From JBAMOY01 sp037071015 (GTDB taxonomy: Bacteria; Bacillota_I; Bacilli_A; RF39; UBA660): a stretch of 64,000 nt of DNA. The notes under the pieces are model-generated. The model ran no database searches. It was not told the origin of the DNA and saw nothing but the letters and a program-made list of their open reading frames with translations. The translations under genes and the position numbers were made by a program. The DNA is taken from NCBI GenBank assembly GCA_037071015.1, contig JBAMOY010000001.1, positions 1,116,001-1,180,000 of the forward strand. The letters are read 5' to 3'. This document shows positions 35,216-44,898 of the stretch, one piece after another. Position 1 is the stretch's first letter. Every line of letters begins with the position of its first letter.

Positions 35216-36130
35216 ATGAAAAAAATCTTTTTGGTGACTTTTTTGATTATATTTATACCATATATCATTGTTACACTTTTTGTTGCTAATAATGATATTA
35301 AATTTCAATTTGTAAGCAATAATACTATAAGAGTTAAACGCGAAAGTAAGAATAGTATCGAAACTGTCCCTTTTGAGGAATATATTGTTGGTGTTGTAGC
35401 CGCCGAAATGCCTGTATCATTTGAATTAGAGGCTTTAAAAGCTCAAGCGGTAGCCGCTAGAACCTACGCTTTAAAAAAAATGGAGCGAAACACAGAACAA
35501 GAATATGATATTATCGATACTGTGGCTAATCAAGTATATTATGACAATGACGAATTAAAAGCTAAATGGCAAGACGATTATACAGAAAAAATTAACAAAG
35601 TAAAACAAGCAATTTTGGCTACACGTGGCGAATATATGGTTTATGGGAATGAGATTATTGATGCCTTCTTTTTTTCGACTAGTGTTGGAAAAACAGAGAA
35701 TAGTGAAGAGGTTTTTTCCGCCAAACTACCTTATCTTAGAAGTGTTGAATCAAGTTGGGATGAGGAAGTTTCACCAGTTTTTAATGACCAAGCTACTTTT
35801 TCTTTAGACGAGTTCTATAGTTTATTAGGAATTAATTATAATGATAAAGTCACAGTTGAAATAACTAAAACTACTAGCACTGGACGAATTAAAGAATTAA
35901 AGATAAATGATAAAAAAATGACCGGTAGTGATGTTTATCAAAAATTAGGATTAAGATCTACCTTTTTCACTATTTCTCAAAACAATAAACAAATTACAGT
36001 TAATACTAAAGGTTATGGTCATGGGGTGGGCATGAGTCAATATGGCGCTAATGGTATGGCAAAAAATGGTTATGATTATCAAAAAATTTTAAAGCATTAT
36101 TATCAAGGTATTGAAATAAAAAAAATTTAA
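35216..36130 (+). CDS. spoIID: Stage II sporulation protein D
   Basis: Membrane-anchored lytic transglycosylase that cuts glycan strands during engulfment, with SpoIIM and SpoIIP. 304 residues: an N-terminal anchor (IFLVTFLIIFIPYIIVTLFV), the signature VAAEMPVSFELEALKAQAVA near residue 63 carrying the catalytic glutamate, FFSTSVGKTENSEEVF, and the C-terminal GYGHGVGMSQYGANGMA. The ATG at 35216 follows ATGGAGGATCT; an in-frame start at 35186 lies in the terminator and is rejected. Usually a SigE gene. Confidence 0.95.
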   Translation: MKKIFLVTFLIIFIPYIIVTLFVANNDIKFQFVSNNTIRVKRESKNSIETVPFEEYIVGVVAAEMPVSFELEALKAQAVAARTYALKKMERNTEQEYDIIDTVANQVYYDNDELKAKWQDDYTEKINKVKQAILATRGEYMVYGNEIIDAFFFSTSVGKTENSEEVFSAKLPYLRSVESSWDEEVSPVFNDQATFSLDEFYSLLGINYNDKVTVEITKTTSTGRIKELKINDKKMTGSDVYQKLGLRSTFFTISQNNKQITVNTKGYGHGVGMSQYGANGMAKNGYDYQKILKHYYQGIEIKKI

Positions 36131-36183
36131 AAATCGAGTATAAAAGAAAATATATTGTTCACACTCTTAATAGAGGTGAAATT

Positions 36184-36816
36184 ATGACAAAAAGAAAATT
36201 AAAAAAACAAGTTGTATATAGTATTTATGCAGTAGCGTTAGTTTCTTTATTTGGAGCTTTATATTTTATTGAAAAAAGTACAAGCCCTTATAACTTAAAT
36301 GCTGCTGATGATATCAGATATGTAAGTAAAACCATTTTTGATAAAGATATACCTGTCGTAAGTACAGAAAAAACAATTGTTCGTCCATATGTTGATAATG
36401 AAATTAAAGTGGTTAAAGCTTTTTATGATTACCAAGCTGATGCTAAAGAACAGGAAAAATCTTTAATATTAAGTGAAAACACTTACATTCAAAGTAGTGG
36501 TGCATCTTATGGTGGAAAAGAAAATTTTGAAGTAGTTGCTATTTTAGATGGAACTGTTACTGACGTTAAGGAAGATAATTTACTTGGCAAAATTATCGAA
36601 ATAAGTCATGGCAATGAAGTAATAAGTGTTTATCAAAGTTTATCAGATGTAAAAGTAAAAAAAGATGATAAAATAACTCAAGGTCAAGTAATTGGTACAA
36701 GTGGAACTGCTAATATTGATAAAGATCTAGGCAATCATTTATACTTTGAATTAATTGTTAAAGGTTCAAATGTTAATCCAGAAGAATACTATGACAAAAA
36801 GATAAATGAATTATAG
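36184..36816 (+). CDS. spoIIQ: SpoIIQ-like degenerate M23 protein
   Basis: 210 residues: one N-terminal membrane segment (VVYSIYAVALVSLFGALYFI), an extracytoplasmic region, and a LytM/M23 domain (EVVAILDGTVTDVKEDNLLG to GNHLYFELIVKG). The first zinc-ligand motif is replaced by QSSGASYGG, so the His is lost while the last HLYFE remains. B. subtilis SpoIIQ is likewise degenerate and partners SpoIIIAH in the channel between forespore and mother cell. The position between spoIID and spoIIID supports the name. Confidence 0.87.
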   Translation: MTKRKLKKQVVYSIYAVALVSLFGALYFIEKSTSPYNLNAADDIRYVSKTIFDKDIPVVSTEKTIVRPYVDNEIKVVKAFYDYQADAKEQEKSLILSENTYIQSSGASYGGKENFEVVAILDGTVTDVKEDNLLGKIIEISHGNEVISVYQSLSDVKVKKDDKITQGQVIGTSGTANIDKDLGNHLYFELIVKGSNVNPEEYYDKKINEL

Positions 36817-36832
36817 GGCAGTAGCCCTTTTT
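36816..36832 (+). terminator. Intrinsic terminator after spoIIQ
   Basis: Stem GGGC / GCCC with AGTA loop followed by five Ts, overlapping the spoIIQ stop. Confidence 0.65.
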
Positions 36833-36880
36833 AGGTATAAAACCTCATAAGATTTATATAATTTAATGAGGGGTGTAACC

Positions 36881-37132
36881 ATGGGTGTATTTATTCAAAA
36901 TCGCGTTATTGATGAGGCCGATTATATTATAAAAACAGAAAATACTATTCGGCAAATAGCGCAAATTTTTAAAGTTAGCAAGAGTACTGTTCATAAAGAC
37001 TTACATGAAAGATTGCTAAATATAGATAAAGATAGATATGACAAAGTTGTAAAAATATTGGAATATCATACTAATATTCGTCATTTACGTGGTGGTGAAT
37101 CAACGAAAAAAAAGTATGCAAAAAACAGTTAA
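36881..37132 (+). CDS. spoIIID: Stage III sporulation transcriptional regulator SpoIIID
   Basis: 83-residue mother-cell DNA-binding protein that adjusts SigE genes and switches on sigK. The helix-turn-helix TIRQIAQIFKVSKSTVHKDL spans residues about 22-41, followed by the family RGGESTKKKY tail. The ATG at 36881 follows GAGGGGTGTAACC; an ATG five codons upstream lies before the ribosome site. CCTCAT (36843) can pair with ATGAGG (36866), partly masking that site. Confidence 0.95.
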   Translation: MGVFIQNRVIDEADYIIKTENTIRQIAQIFKVSKSTVHKDLHERLLNIDKDRYDKVVKILEYHTNIRHLRGGESTKKKYAKNS

Positions 37133-37160
37133 GAAATAATCAAAATATGGCAATATATGG

Positions 37161-37166
37161 TATAAT
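37161..37166 (+). promoter_or_regulatory. Extended -10 promoter of mreB/mbl
   Basis: A TG one base before TATAAT (37161-37166) gives an extended -10 element about 35 bp before the start; the -35 is poor, as is common for such promoters. Confidence 0.5.
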
Positions 37167-37200
37167 AGTTACGAATTGACTAAAGAAATGAGAGTGAGTT

Positions 37201-38199
37201 ATGTTTGCAAAAGATATAGGAATAGATTTAGGAACAGCTAATGTATTAATTTATATTAAAGGACAGGGTATTGTTTTAAATGAGCCTAGTGTGGTTGCTA
37301 TCGATGCTGACAGTAAAAAACCGTTAGCAGTTGGAAGCGAAGCTAGAGATATGCTTGGTCGCACACCTGGGAAAGTAGTAGCTATTAGGCCAATGAAAGA
37401 TGGTGTCATTGCTGATTTTGAAATAACGGAAGTTATGTTAAATCATTTTATACGTAAGGTAAATGGAAAAAGCTTTTTTTCACGCCCACGCATTTTAATT
37501 TGTTGTCCTTCTAATATTACACAGGTGGAAAAAAATGCAATCAAGGAAGCTGCTGAAAGAACAGGCGCTAGAAAAGTATTTTTAGAGGAAGAACCTAAAG
37601 TAGCTGCAGTTGGAGCCGGCATGGATATCTCTAAACCAAGTGGTAATATGGTAATCGATGTTGGTGGTGGAACAACTGATATAGCAATTTTGTCACTTGG
37701 AGGTATTGTTACAAGTGAATCCATTAAAGTAGCTGGTAATGCTTTTGACAATGATATTCAAAAATATATTAAAGATAAATATAAACTTTTGGTTGGTGAT
37801 CGTACAGCCGAAGATATTAAAATGACAATTGGTACAGTATATCCGGATTCTAAAAAAGAAAAAATGGAAGTTAGAGGCCGCGATTTAGTAACTGGATTGC
37901 CACATTCGATAACTTTATGTTCTGGCGAAGTAGAAGAAGCTTTAAGAGAAAGTGTTTATGTTATTATTCATGCAGCCAAATCAGTATTAGAACAAACACC
38001 ACCAGAATTATCAGCAGATATTATTGACAAAGGTATTGTCATAACTGGCGGCGGAGCTTTAATTGATGGATTCGATAAATTATTAACTCATGAATTAAAA
38101 GTGCCTGTATTTATTGCGGAAAGTCCTTTAACCTGTGTCGCTGAAGGCACAGGAATAATGTTAGATAATATTCAACTATTAAATTCAAAAAACCATTAA
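37201..38199 (+). CDS. mbl: MreB/Mbl actin-like rod-shape protein
   Basis: 332-residue bacterial actin that guides lateral wall synthesis. Phosphate-1 IGIDLGTANVLIYIKGQG, phosphate-2 MVIDVGGGTTDIAILSLGG and adenosine motif GIVITGGGALIDG are intact. Immediately after spoIIID, exactly the B. subtilis spoIIID-mbl order, so Mbl is preferred over MreB. The cell is expected to be rod-shaped. A terminator follows. Confidence 0.93.
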   Translation: MFAKDIGIDLGTANVLIYIKGQGIVLNEPSVVAIDADSKKPLAVGSEARDMLGRTPGKVVAIRPMKDGVIADFEITEVMLNHFIRKVNGKSFFSRPRILICCPSNITQVEKNAIKEAAERTGARKVFLEEEPKVAAVGAGMDISKPSGNMVIDVGGGTTDIAILSLGGIVTSESIKVAGNAFDNDIQKYIKDKYKLLVGDRTAEDIKMTIGTVYPDSKKEKMEVRGRDLVTGLPHSITLCSGEVEEALRESVYVIIHAAKSVLEQTPPELSADIIDKGIVITGGGALIDGFDKLLTHELKVPVFIAESPLTCVAEGTGIMLDNIQLLNSKNH

Positions 38200-38210
38200 G
38201 GTTTTTTTTT
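38187..38210 (+). terminator. Intrinsic terminator after mbl
   Basis: AAAACC / GGTTTT stem with a short loop and a long T run, overlapping the stop codon. Confidence 0.65.
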
Positions 38211-38247
38211 ATAAGTAATTATGTTATAATATTTTTGAGGTGTTACA

Positions 38248-39327
38248 ATGACTAAAGAAGTCCTAATTAATATAATATTGATGGTGTCTGTTACTTTTTT
38301 TATATCAGCAATGTTAATGCCATTTATAAAGAATCTAGCTAATCAAATTGGTGCTGTCGATGTACCTCGTACTCGTCATATTCATAAAAAAATTATGCCT
38401 AAATTAGGAGGACTCGGTATTTTTATCAGTTTCCTAATTGGTTATATGGTGTTTGGTGAACCCAGCAGTCGAATGAACGCAATTTTAATTGGAAGTTTTA
38501 TTATTATTATAACAGGTGTTATTGATGATATAAAAGAATTACGACCTCTACATAAATTTTTAGGGCAAGTTAGCGCCGCATCTATTATTGTTTTTTATGG
38601 TCAAATTTTACTTAAAGATGTCAGTGCTTTTGGCCTATATATTGATTTTGGTATTTTTGCTTATCCAATCACATTATTTTTTATTCTAGGATGTATTAAT
38701 TGTATGAATTTGATTGATGGTCTTGATGGGTTAATGGGTGGAATTAGTTCAATATATTTTCTTACTATCGGGATCATTGCTAGTATTCAAGGTAAATTTG
38801 GTTTAGATTTTGTTTTAACTTTTATTATGTTAGGTTCAACTTTAGGCTTTTTAGTTCATAATTTTAATCCAGCTAAAATATTTGCTGGCGACTCGGGATC
38901 TATGTTTGAAGGCTTTATAATAGCAGTTATATCGCTTTTAGGTTTCAAAAATGTTATGATGAGCTCGCTAATAATTCCTCTTTTGATTTTAGCTATTCCA
39001 ATCTTAGATACATTATTTGCTATTATTAGAAGATCTTTAAAAGGGGAAAGCATATCTAAGGCTGATAAATTTCATATTCATCATCAACTTTTAAATCGTA
39101 ATTTTTCTCAACGAGCCACAGTCTTAATTATATATTTTATTAATTTATTATTTGCTTTTGCCTCAATTGTATATGTATTAAAAGATCAACTATTAGGCTA
39201 TATAATATATGGAATATTATTAGTTATTATTATTTTATTTGTTGCTAAGACTAACGTTGTATTTGATCATGAGCAGATACAAATGAATTTAAAAAATAAA
39301 CTAAATATTTTTAAAAGGAAAAAATAA
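38248..39327 (+). CDS. tagO: Undecaprenyl-phosphate GlcNAc-1-phosphate transferase (TagO/WecA type)
   Basis: Starts wall teichoic acid or other undecaprenyl-linked glycans. 359 residues, about ten spans; VDVPRTRHIHKKIMPKLGG near residue 35, the Asp pair in GVIDDIKELRPLHK, NLIDGLDGLMGG, FAGDSGSMFEGF and the HIHHQLLNR loop are the family hallmarks. The His-rich loop and lack of the MraY-specific motif favour TagO over MraY. Fits a cell with a glycopolymer-decorated wall. Confidence 0.9.
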   Translation: MTKEVLINIILMVSVTFFISAMLMPFIKNLANQIGAVDVPRTRHIHKKIMPKLGGLGIFISFLIGYMVFGEPSSRMNAILIGSFIIIITGVIDDIKELRPLHKFLGQVSAASIIVFYGQILLKDVSAFGLYIDFGIFAYPITLFFILGCINCMNLIDGLDGLMGGISSIYFLTIGIIASIQGKFGLDFVLTFIMLGSTLGFLVHNFNPAKIFAGDSGSMFEGFIIAVISLLGFKNVMMSSLIIPLLILAIPILDTLFAIIRRSLKGESISKADKFHIHHQLLNRNFSQRATVLIIYFINLLFAFASIVYVLKDQLLGYIIYGILLVIIILFVAKTNVVFDHEQIQMNLKNKLNIFKRKK

Positions 39328-39342
39328 TTTTCCTTTTTTTGT
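39313..39342 (+). terminator. Intrinsic terminator after tagO
   Basis: AAAAGGAAAA / TTTTCCTTTT stem followed by Ts, overlapping the stop codon. Confidence 0.65.
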
Positions 39343-39384
39343 ATAAAAATTATGATTATATAAATACTAATATTGGTGATAAAT

Positions 39385-40122
39385 ATGCTAAATGATATAT
39401 TAACTACAGATTGGTTAGAAGTTGGAAATGTTTTAATGCGTGGACTATTATCACTCATAACACTTTTTTTAATCACTAAGTTATTGGGTAAAAAGCAAGT
39501 ATCGCAACTTAGTTTATTCGACTATGTTATTGGAATATCGATTGGAAATTTTGCGGCTGAAATTACTACAAGTGTCGATGTGCAAATTATGAATGGAATA
39601 TTTGCCGTCCTTTTATTTGGTTTTGTTGCTTATGCGGTTTCTATATTAACTATGAAAAGTATTACTTTACGTCGCTTTTTTATGGGTGTTCCCACTGTTA
39701 TTATTCAAAATGGCAAAATTATCGAACCTAACCTAAAAAAGGTTAAATTTGATGTTAATGATTTATTAGAGGAATGTCGGAACAATGGCTATTTTAATTT
39801 AGATGAAATAGAGTATGGTATTATGGAAGCAAATGGCAAAGTTAGTATATTAGTTAAGGGTGAAAATAAACCTTTAACGATTAAAGATATGAATTTAAAA
39901 CCCGAAAAACAGAGCTTATGTGCTAATGTAATTATTGATGGCAAACTTATGCCTAAAAACTTAGATAATATGCATAAGGATAGGGAATGGCTAGATAAAG
40001 AATTAAAGGTAAAGGGTTATAAAAATTATGATGATATATTATTAGCCACATTAGATATAAATGACAAGTTAATAGTTTATGAGCGCAATTATAATAATAG
40101 AATATTAGATGTATTGGAATAG
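39385..40122 (+). CDS. DUF421 / YetF-family membrane protein
   Basis: 245 residues: three N-terminal spans, the signature KLLGKKQVSQLSLFDYVIGI near residue 27, SIGNFAAEITT, and a C-terminal soluble region with the two small DUF421 beta domains (GVPTVIIQNGKI, EIEYGIMEANGKVSIL). Bacilli have several copies and YetF-type members affect spore membranes; the molecular role is unknown. Start at the ATG at 39385, after TTGGTGATAAAT. Confidence 0.85.
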   Translation: MLNDILTTDWLEVGNVLMRGLLSLITLFLITKLLGKKQVSQLSLFDYVIGISIGNFAAEITTSVDVQIMNGIFAVLLFGFVAYAVSILTMKSITLRRFFMGVPTVIIQNGKIIEPNLKKVKFDVNDLLEECRNNGYFNLDEIEYGIMEANGKVSILVKGENKPLTIKDMNLKPEKQSLCANVIIDGKLMPKNLDNMHKDREWLDKELKVKGYKNYDDILLATLDINDKLIVYERNYNNRILDVLE

Positions 40123-40157
40123 TAATAAAAAAATATGGTCTAGATAGATGATGTAAC

Positions 40158-40763
40158 CTATTTACCATATTTTTTTATTAATTTTTTAGTATATTTTTTT
40201 CCTTTACTTTTAGTTATAATTCCAATAGAAGTTGCAACAATAATCAATAAGAATCCTCCTATTAGGTAAAAAATATTTTCACTCATCGGATTATAATCGG
40301 ACCAAATACCAACTTTATCTAATTTAGCAATGGTTTCATGCTCTTGTAGTAAACTTGTATACTTATAATCTCCATAGAGATAAGCGACTTCTGCTAAACC
40401 TTCTTTTATTAAGTTGTCTTGTAATAGATATCCATCAACCCAAATCCAAGCTAGATATCTATCATATTTATCCTTTTTATCACTATTATTATCAAATTCT
40501 AATTCGATTGTTTGAGCATTATTTAAAGCATAACAAGTGTAGTTTTTAGCTTCTTTACCATATGGCTCTTCGCCTTTAGTCGGATGCTTTGTTTCTGGCG
40601 TGTCAATAGCTAAGAATCTTACCTTAATTTCTTCATCGTTTAAAATGAATTTAGCAGTATCTCCGTCAACACATGAAGATAATTTTACTTCTGTTTTTTC
40701 TAAAGCCTGAACACTGAATATCATTCCAAAACAACAAAATAATATTAATATCAATTTTTTCAT
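40158..40763 (-). CDS. Secreted thermonuclease-like (SNase) protein with C-terminal anchor
   Basis: 201 residues: signal peptide (MKKLILILFCCFGMIFSVQA), SNase OB-fold with VRFLAIDTPETKHP near residue 48 (Arg and Glu of the active site), EPYGKEAKNYT, the later DRYLAWIWVDG arginine, and a C-terminal span (IFYLIGGFLLIIVATSIGII) with a lysine-rich tail. It likely degrades DNA or RNA at the outer membrane face and remains anchored. Oriented against replication and convergent with the DUF421 gene. Confidence 0.85.
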   Translation of the reverse strand: MKKLILILFCCFGMIFSVQALEKTEVKLSSCVDGDTAKFILNDEEIKVRFLAIDTPETKHPTKGEEPYGKEAKNYTCYALNNAQTIELEFDNNSDKKDKYDRYLAWIWVDGYLLQDNLIKEGLAEVAYLYGDYKYTSLLQEHETIAKLDKVGIWSDYNPMSENIFYLIGGFLLIIVATSIGIITKSKGKKYTKKLIKKYGK

Positions 40764-40810
40764 CCTACCACCATCTATATTATAGCATTAACTTCATAAA
40801 AAAAATATTA

Positions 40811-40839
40811 TTTACATAAATAAACTATTGTGATATAAT
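40811..40839 (+). promoter_or_regulatory. SigA promoter of typA
   Basis: TTTACA (40811-40816), 17 bp, TATAAT (40834-40839), 27 bp before typA. Confidence 0.7.
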
Positions 40840-40865
40840 TACCAAGGCGAAAAAGGAAGTGTATT

Positions 40866-42680
40866 ATGGAAAATATAAGAAATATAGCTATCATTGCGCA
40901 TGTTGACCACGGGAAAACGACATTAGTTGATCAATTGTTAAAAAGTTCAGGTACTTTTCGCGTTAATGAAGATACAGTAGAAAGAGTCATGGATTCAAAT
41001 GATATTGAAAGAGAACGAGGTATAACGATTTTAGCCAAAACAACTGCTATCGATTATAAAGGCTATCGTATAAATATTTTAGATACACCAGGTCATGCTG
41101 ATTTTGGTGGCGAAGTTGAGCGTATTATGAATATGGTTGATGGCGTTTTATTAGTAGTTGATGCTTATGAAGGGACAATGCCACAAACTAGATTTGTTTT
41201 AAAAAAGGCTCTTGATGCTGGAGTTACACCAATAGTAGTAGTTAATAAGATAGATAAGCCAACAGCTCGTCCAGCGGCTGTAGTTGATGAAGTATTAGAT
41301 TTATTTATTGAATTAGGTGCTGATTTAGAACAACTAGAATTTCCTGTCGTATATGCATCTGCACTTAGTGGGACATCAAGCTTAGATCCAGATGTTAATA
41401 CGCAAAAATCAACAATGGAGCCAATTTTAGATATGGTAATTGATCATATTCCAGCTCCTAAAGTAAGTGATGGTCATTTGCAGTTTCAACCAGCATTATT
41501 AGACTATAATGATTATGTGGGTCGTATTGGAATTGGTTTAGTTAAACGTGGAACTATTAAAGTAAATGAAATGGTATCTTGTATGCGTTTAGATGGAACT
41601 GTAAAACAATTTCGTATTCAAAAAATGTTTGGTTTTTTAGGTTTAAAACGTACTGAAATAAATGAAGCTCATGCAGGGGACATAATAGCTATAGCTGGGC
41701 TACCCGATATTTCAGTTGGTGAGACCATCTGTGAAATAGGTCATGAAGAGGCACTTCCTGTTTTAAGAATAGATGAACCAACTTTACAAATGACCTTTGG
41801 TGTTAATAGTAGCCCTTTTAATGGTCGTGATGGTAAATTTCTTACGGCCCGAAAAATTGAAGAGCGATTATTTAAAGAAACAGAAAAAGATGTTAGTTTA
41901 AAAGTTGAATTAAGTGAATCAGAGACTTGGACTGTTTCAGGTCGTGGTGAGTTACATTTGTCAATTTTGATTGAAAATATGCGCCGAGAAGGGTATGAAT
42001 TACAGGTTTCTAAACCCAAAGTAATAATCAAAGAAATTGATGGTGTTAAGTGTGAGCCTTTTGAAGAATTACAAATTGAGTGTCCAGAAGATTGTGTTGG
42101 AACCGTGATTGAACAATTGGGTGTCCGTGGTTCAATTATGGAGAATATGGCTAATTATAATAATCAAGTTCGTTTATTATATACGATTCCTTCTCGTGGA
42201 CTTATTGGATTTACTACTGATTTTATGACTATAACTAAAGGATATGGTATTATTAATCATACTTTTAAGGAGTATCGTCCTTATGAAAATGTCGATATAG
42301 GAGAACGTAAGTTAGGTGTTTTAGTATCTATGGAAAATGGTAAAACAACTGCTTATGCGTTAGGACAATTAGAAGACCGTGGTGTTATGTTTGTAGAACC
42401 TGGAACTGAAGTTTACGAAGGTATGATAGTTGGAGAACATAGTAGGGATAATGATTTAGCTGTTAATGTAGTTAAGGGTAAAAATTTAACTAACACTAGA
42501 AGCGCCGGTAAAGATCATACAGTAGTCTTAAAAAGACCACGGCCAATAACATTAGAATATGCTCTTGATTATATTAATTCTGATGAATTAGTCGAGGTAA
42601 CACCTTTGAATATTAGAATGCGAAAAAAAATCTTGAATACTGAACAAAGAAAAAAATTTGATAGTAAAAATAAGGCCTAG
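40866..42680 (+). CDS. typA: Ribosome-associated translational GTPase TypA/BipA
   Basis: 604-residue elongation-factor-like GTPase needed for ribosome assembly and stress adaptation. G1 AHVDHGKTTLVDQL at residue 10, RGITI, DTPGHADFGGE, NKIDKP; EF-G-like domains III and V, and the BipA-specific C-terminal domain with TNTRSAGKDHTVVLKRPRP. Full length, with a good promoter. Confidence 0.96.
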   Translation: MENIRNIAIIAHVDHGKTTLVDQLLKSSGTFRVNEDTVERVMDSNDIERERGITILAKTTAIDYKGYRINILDTPGHADFGGEVERIMNMVDGVLLVVDAYEGTMPQTRFVLKKALDAGVTPIVVVNKIDKPTARPAAVVDEVLDLFIELGADLEQLEFPVVYASALSGTSSLDPDVNTQKSTMEPILDMVIDHIPAPKVSDGHLQFQPALLDYNDYVGRIGIGLVKRGTIKVNEMVSCMRLDGTVKQFRIQKMFGFLGLKRTEINEAHAGDIIAIAGLPDISVGETICEIGHEEALPVLRIDEPTLQMTFGVNSSPFNGRDGKFLTARKIEERLFKETEKDVSLKVELSESETWTVSGRGELHLSILIENMRREGYELQVSKPKVIIKEIDGVKCEPFEELQIECPEDCVGTVIEQLGVRGSIMENMANYNNQVRLLYTIPSRGLIGFTTDFMTITKGYGIINHTFKEYRPYENVDIGERKLGVLVSMENGKTTAYALGQLEDRGVMFVEPGTEVYEGMIVGEHSRDNDLAVNVVKGKNLTNTRSAGKDHTVVLKRPRPITLEYALDYINSDELVEVTPLNIRMRKKILNTEQRKKFDSKNKA

Positions 42681-42748
42681 TAAAGGCCTTTTTATATTGC
42701 AAAAATTATAAAATAGTTTATAATATTAACAACAGGGGTGTTAAAAAC

Positions 42749-43951
42749 ATGGAAAAACGAGAAATAAAATTATTAACGGAATATTTACGTGAAATTATTG
42801 ATGATATTATTGATGATGCTTACTTGGAAGTAAATGATAATTCTAGTAACGCTCAGATTGACTATATAATTAATTTTTTGACAGTTAATAATTCAGAAAA
42901 TATTAAATATTTTGAAACATATAATGACGTGCTAGATAACAATATGTATAATTATTATAAACAACTTATGATACGTTTGATGATAACAGATTTTTATGAG
43001 TATCAAACTTTAATAAAAAAAAGAGGTCGCCAATCAGCTAGCTATGAAAGGTATTATGAATTTATCCATGATAATTTTAACAATCCGAAAAAGTTATTAA
43101 AATTTTTTATTAGTAAGTGTGACATTGATTTCAACCGTGCAATTATACAAAATTATATTGTTTATCTTGATGAACTTCCGGCTTTTTCCGCCCAAGCTAT
43201 CAAAGAACAAATTGTTAGTAATAATCTTGTTAAATTAAATAAGATAAATCCATTTTATATTTGTGAAGTTTGGCAATTCTTTGATCTTAATAAAATAACA
43301 GAAGCTGAAGAAATAAAAAATGAGGTTTTGCAATCATATTATGATGAGTATTTTAATTATATACAATCGGTTAATGCTGAATATAAGATGACTTATAGTG
43401 AAGATTTAGATGAGGAATATAGCGAAGAAGAGGAAATAAATGAAGTACCATATTTTTTAACTTTTGATGACATTGAAGATTACGAAGAAGATCTGATCGA
43501 ATTTAATATTGAAGACAATAATATATCAGATGAAGAAAGTGATACGATGATTGGTCGATTAACTAAACTGCATTTAATTCAAACGTACTTAACAAAAAGT
43601 AAGAAAAAACTCTATGATGTTATTAGTTATATGATTGGCAACGTTTATGAAAATATTATTTATGAGGACAGTAACGGCAATGATTTAACAATTTTAAAGC
43701 AAGAAGTCTTTAAAATTATTGACAAAACTAGTATTAAAAATGTTATAGAATTGTTTATTACTGATGATGATTTTTCGACACTTATAATTAATTTTTTTGT
43801 TGAGTATAATGAATATTTTAATGATTATGACTTTCAGCAACAGCGCCGATTTATCGATGCTAGTCCTTACAAAGTTAAAATAAAAAAATATAATAAACAC
43901 TATAATGAAGAAAACAGTAAAGTGGAAGGGTTAGGAAATGAAATATTATGA
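42749..43951 (+). CDS. Hypothetical protein, acidic middle section
   Basis: 400 residues, not recognised. Helical and highly charged, no signal or membrane segment. A glutamate/aspartate-rich stretch lies around residues 222-260 (DLDEEYSEEEEINEVPY, DIEDYEEDLIEF). Around residues 107-137 it resembles a part of the next gene (FIHDNFNNPKKLL..., IIQNYI). It has a clear GGGGTGTT ribosome site and overlaps the next gene by 14 bases, so the pair is co-translated. Probably a lineage-specific cytoplasmic protein. Confidence 0.75.
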   Translation: MEKREIKLLTEYLREIIDDIIDDAYLEVNDNSSNAQIDYIINFLTVNNSENIKYFETYNDVLDNNMYNYYKQLMIRLMITDFYEYQTLIKKRGRQSASYERYYEFIHDNFNNPKKLLKFFISKCDIDFNRAIIQNYIVYLDELPAFSAQAIKEQIVSNNLVKLNKINPFYICEVWQFFDLNKITEAEEIKNEVLQSYYDEYFNYIQSVNAEYKMTYSEDLDEEYSEEEEINEVPYFLTFDDIEDYEEDLIEFNIEDNNISDEESDTMIGRLTKLHLIQTYLTKSKKKLYDVISYMIGNVYENIIYEDSNGNDLTILKQEVFKIIDKTSIKNVIELFITDDDFSTLIINFFVEYNEYFNDYDFQQQRRFIDASPYKVKIKKYNKHYNEENSKVEGLGNEIL

Positions 43952-44813
43952 AATAATTGAAACCTTAAATGCAATTGATGATCGTGCTATTCAAAGTGCT
44001 CTTTATGGACGTGAAGATAATATTAATATTGCTTATTATGACAATTTTATAAATGATCATATGATTAATTGTGAAATTATTAAATACTTGGTTGGTGAGT
44101 ATTATTTAGCTGTCCAGTTTATTTCTAATAAAGATTATATTAGAAGATTTATTGAAAAAAATTATACTAATGATAATAAATTGTATGCAGCTTTTTCACA
44201 AAGTAATGATTTTAGTAAGGGAATAATAGCAAACTATATTAATCATAGTATTAAATTTGAGCGGTCTAAAAATATATTAAAATTAAAAGAAGATAATAAA
44301 TTAGATATTGGGTTATCGCTAAATCCTTACATGTTATCGGAAAATCAATTTCAATATTTAACAGATCAATATAATTATTATTGTAAAAATTTTACTATGA
44401 ATGTTATGAAGCTGACTCAATTTAATCCTAAATACGGATTATTAATTCAAAATCACTTGACACTATTTCCAGACTTATTTTTTCATTGTTTGTTTGGTAA
44501 TGCATATAAAGTTTCTATTATTAAAAAATTATGCCAAACGAATCGCGGAAAAGATATAACAGATATGATGCAAAATAAAAACTACAATGATATCAAAAAA
44601 TTGTTTTTAAAAGATAATGAATTTTTGATGGCTATTTGTTTCAATGCTTTTGAATACTATTGCTTGCCTAATGATGTATTAGAAAAAATGAATTTAATTA
44701 TTTTAAAAAATAGTGAATTTAAAAAACAATTAAATGAATTTGATCCATTGTATGTTGTCAGTATGATAGCTGATTTCGATCGTTCAAAACGCCACAAGCG
44801 TAAAATAAAATAG
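43938..44813 (+). CDS. Hypothetical protein, partner of the preceding gene
   Basis: 291 residues, not recognised. Mostly helical, with no transmembrane segment; ends in a basic tail (RSKRHKRKIK). The region FIEKNYTNDNKLYAAF...IIANYI (about residues 71-101) resembles the upstream protein, suggesting an old duplication or shared helical repeat. AAGGGTTAGGAA supplies a ribosome site inside the previous gene. A hairpin AGAAAGGA/TCCTTTCT-like repeat follows the stop. Confidence 0.75.
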   Translation: MKYYEIIETLNAIDDRAIQSALYGREDNINIAYYDNFINDHMINCEIIKYLVGEYYLAVQFISNKDYIRRFIEKNYTNDNKLYAAFSQSNDFSKGIIANYINHSIKFERSKNILKLKEDNKLDIGLSLNPYMLSENQFQYLTDQYNYYCKNFTMNVMKLTQFNPKYGLLIQNHLTLFPDLFFHCLFGNAYKVSIIKKLCQTNRGKDITDMMQNKNYNDIKKLFLKDNEFLMAICFNAFEYYCLPNDVLEKMNLIILKNSEFKKQLNEFDPLYVVSMIADFDRSKRHKRKIK

Positions 44814-44898
44814 AAAGGAACCTTTCTATTTTATAATGTAAAAGTAACATTTTTGTAAAATATAGCAAATGAGTCATAAATCACTTTATAGTGTAAAT

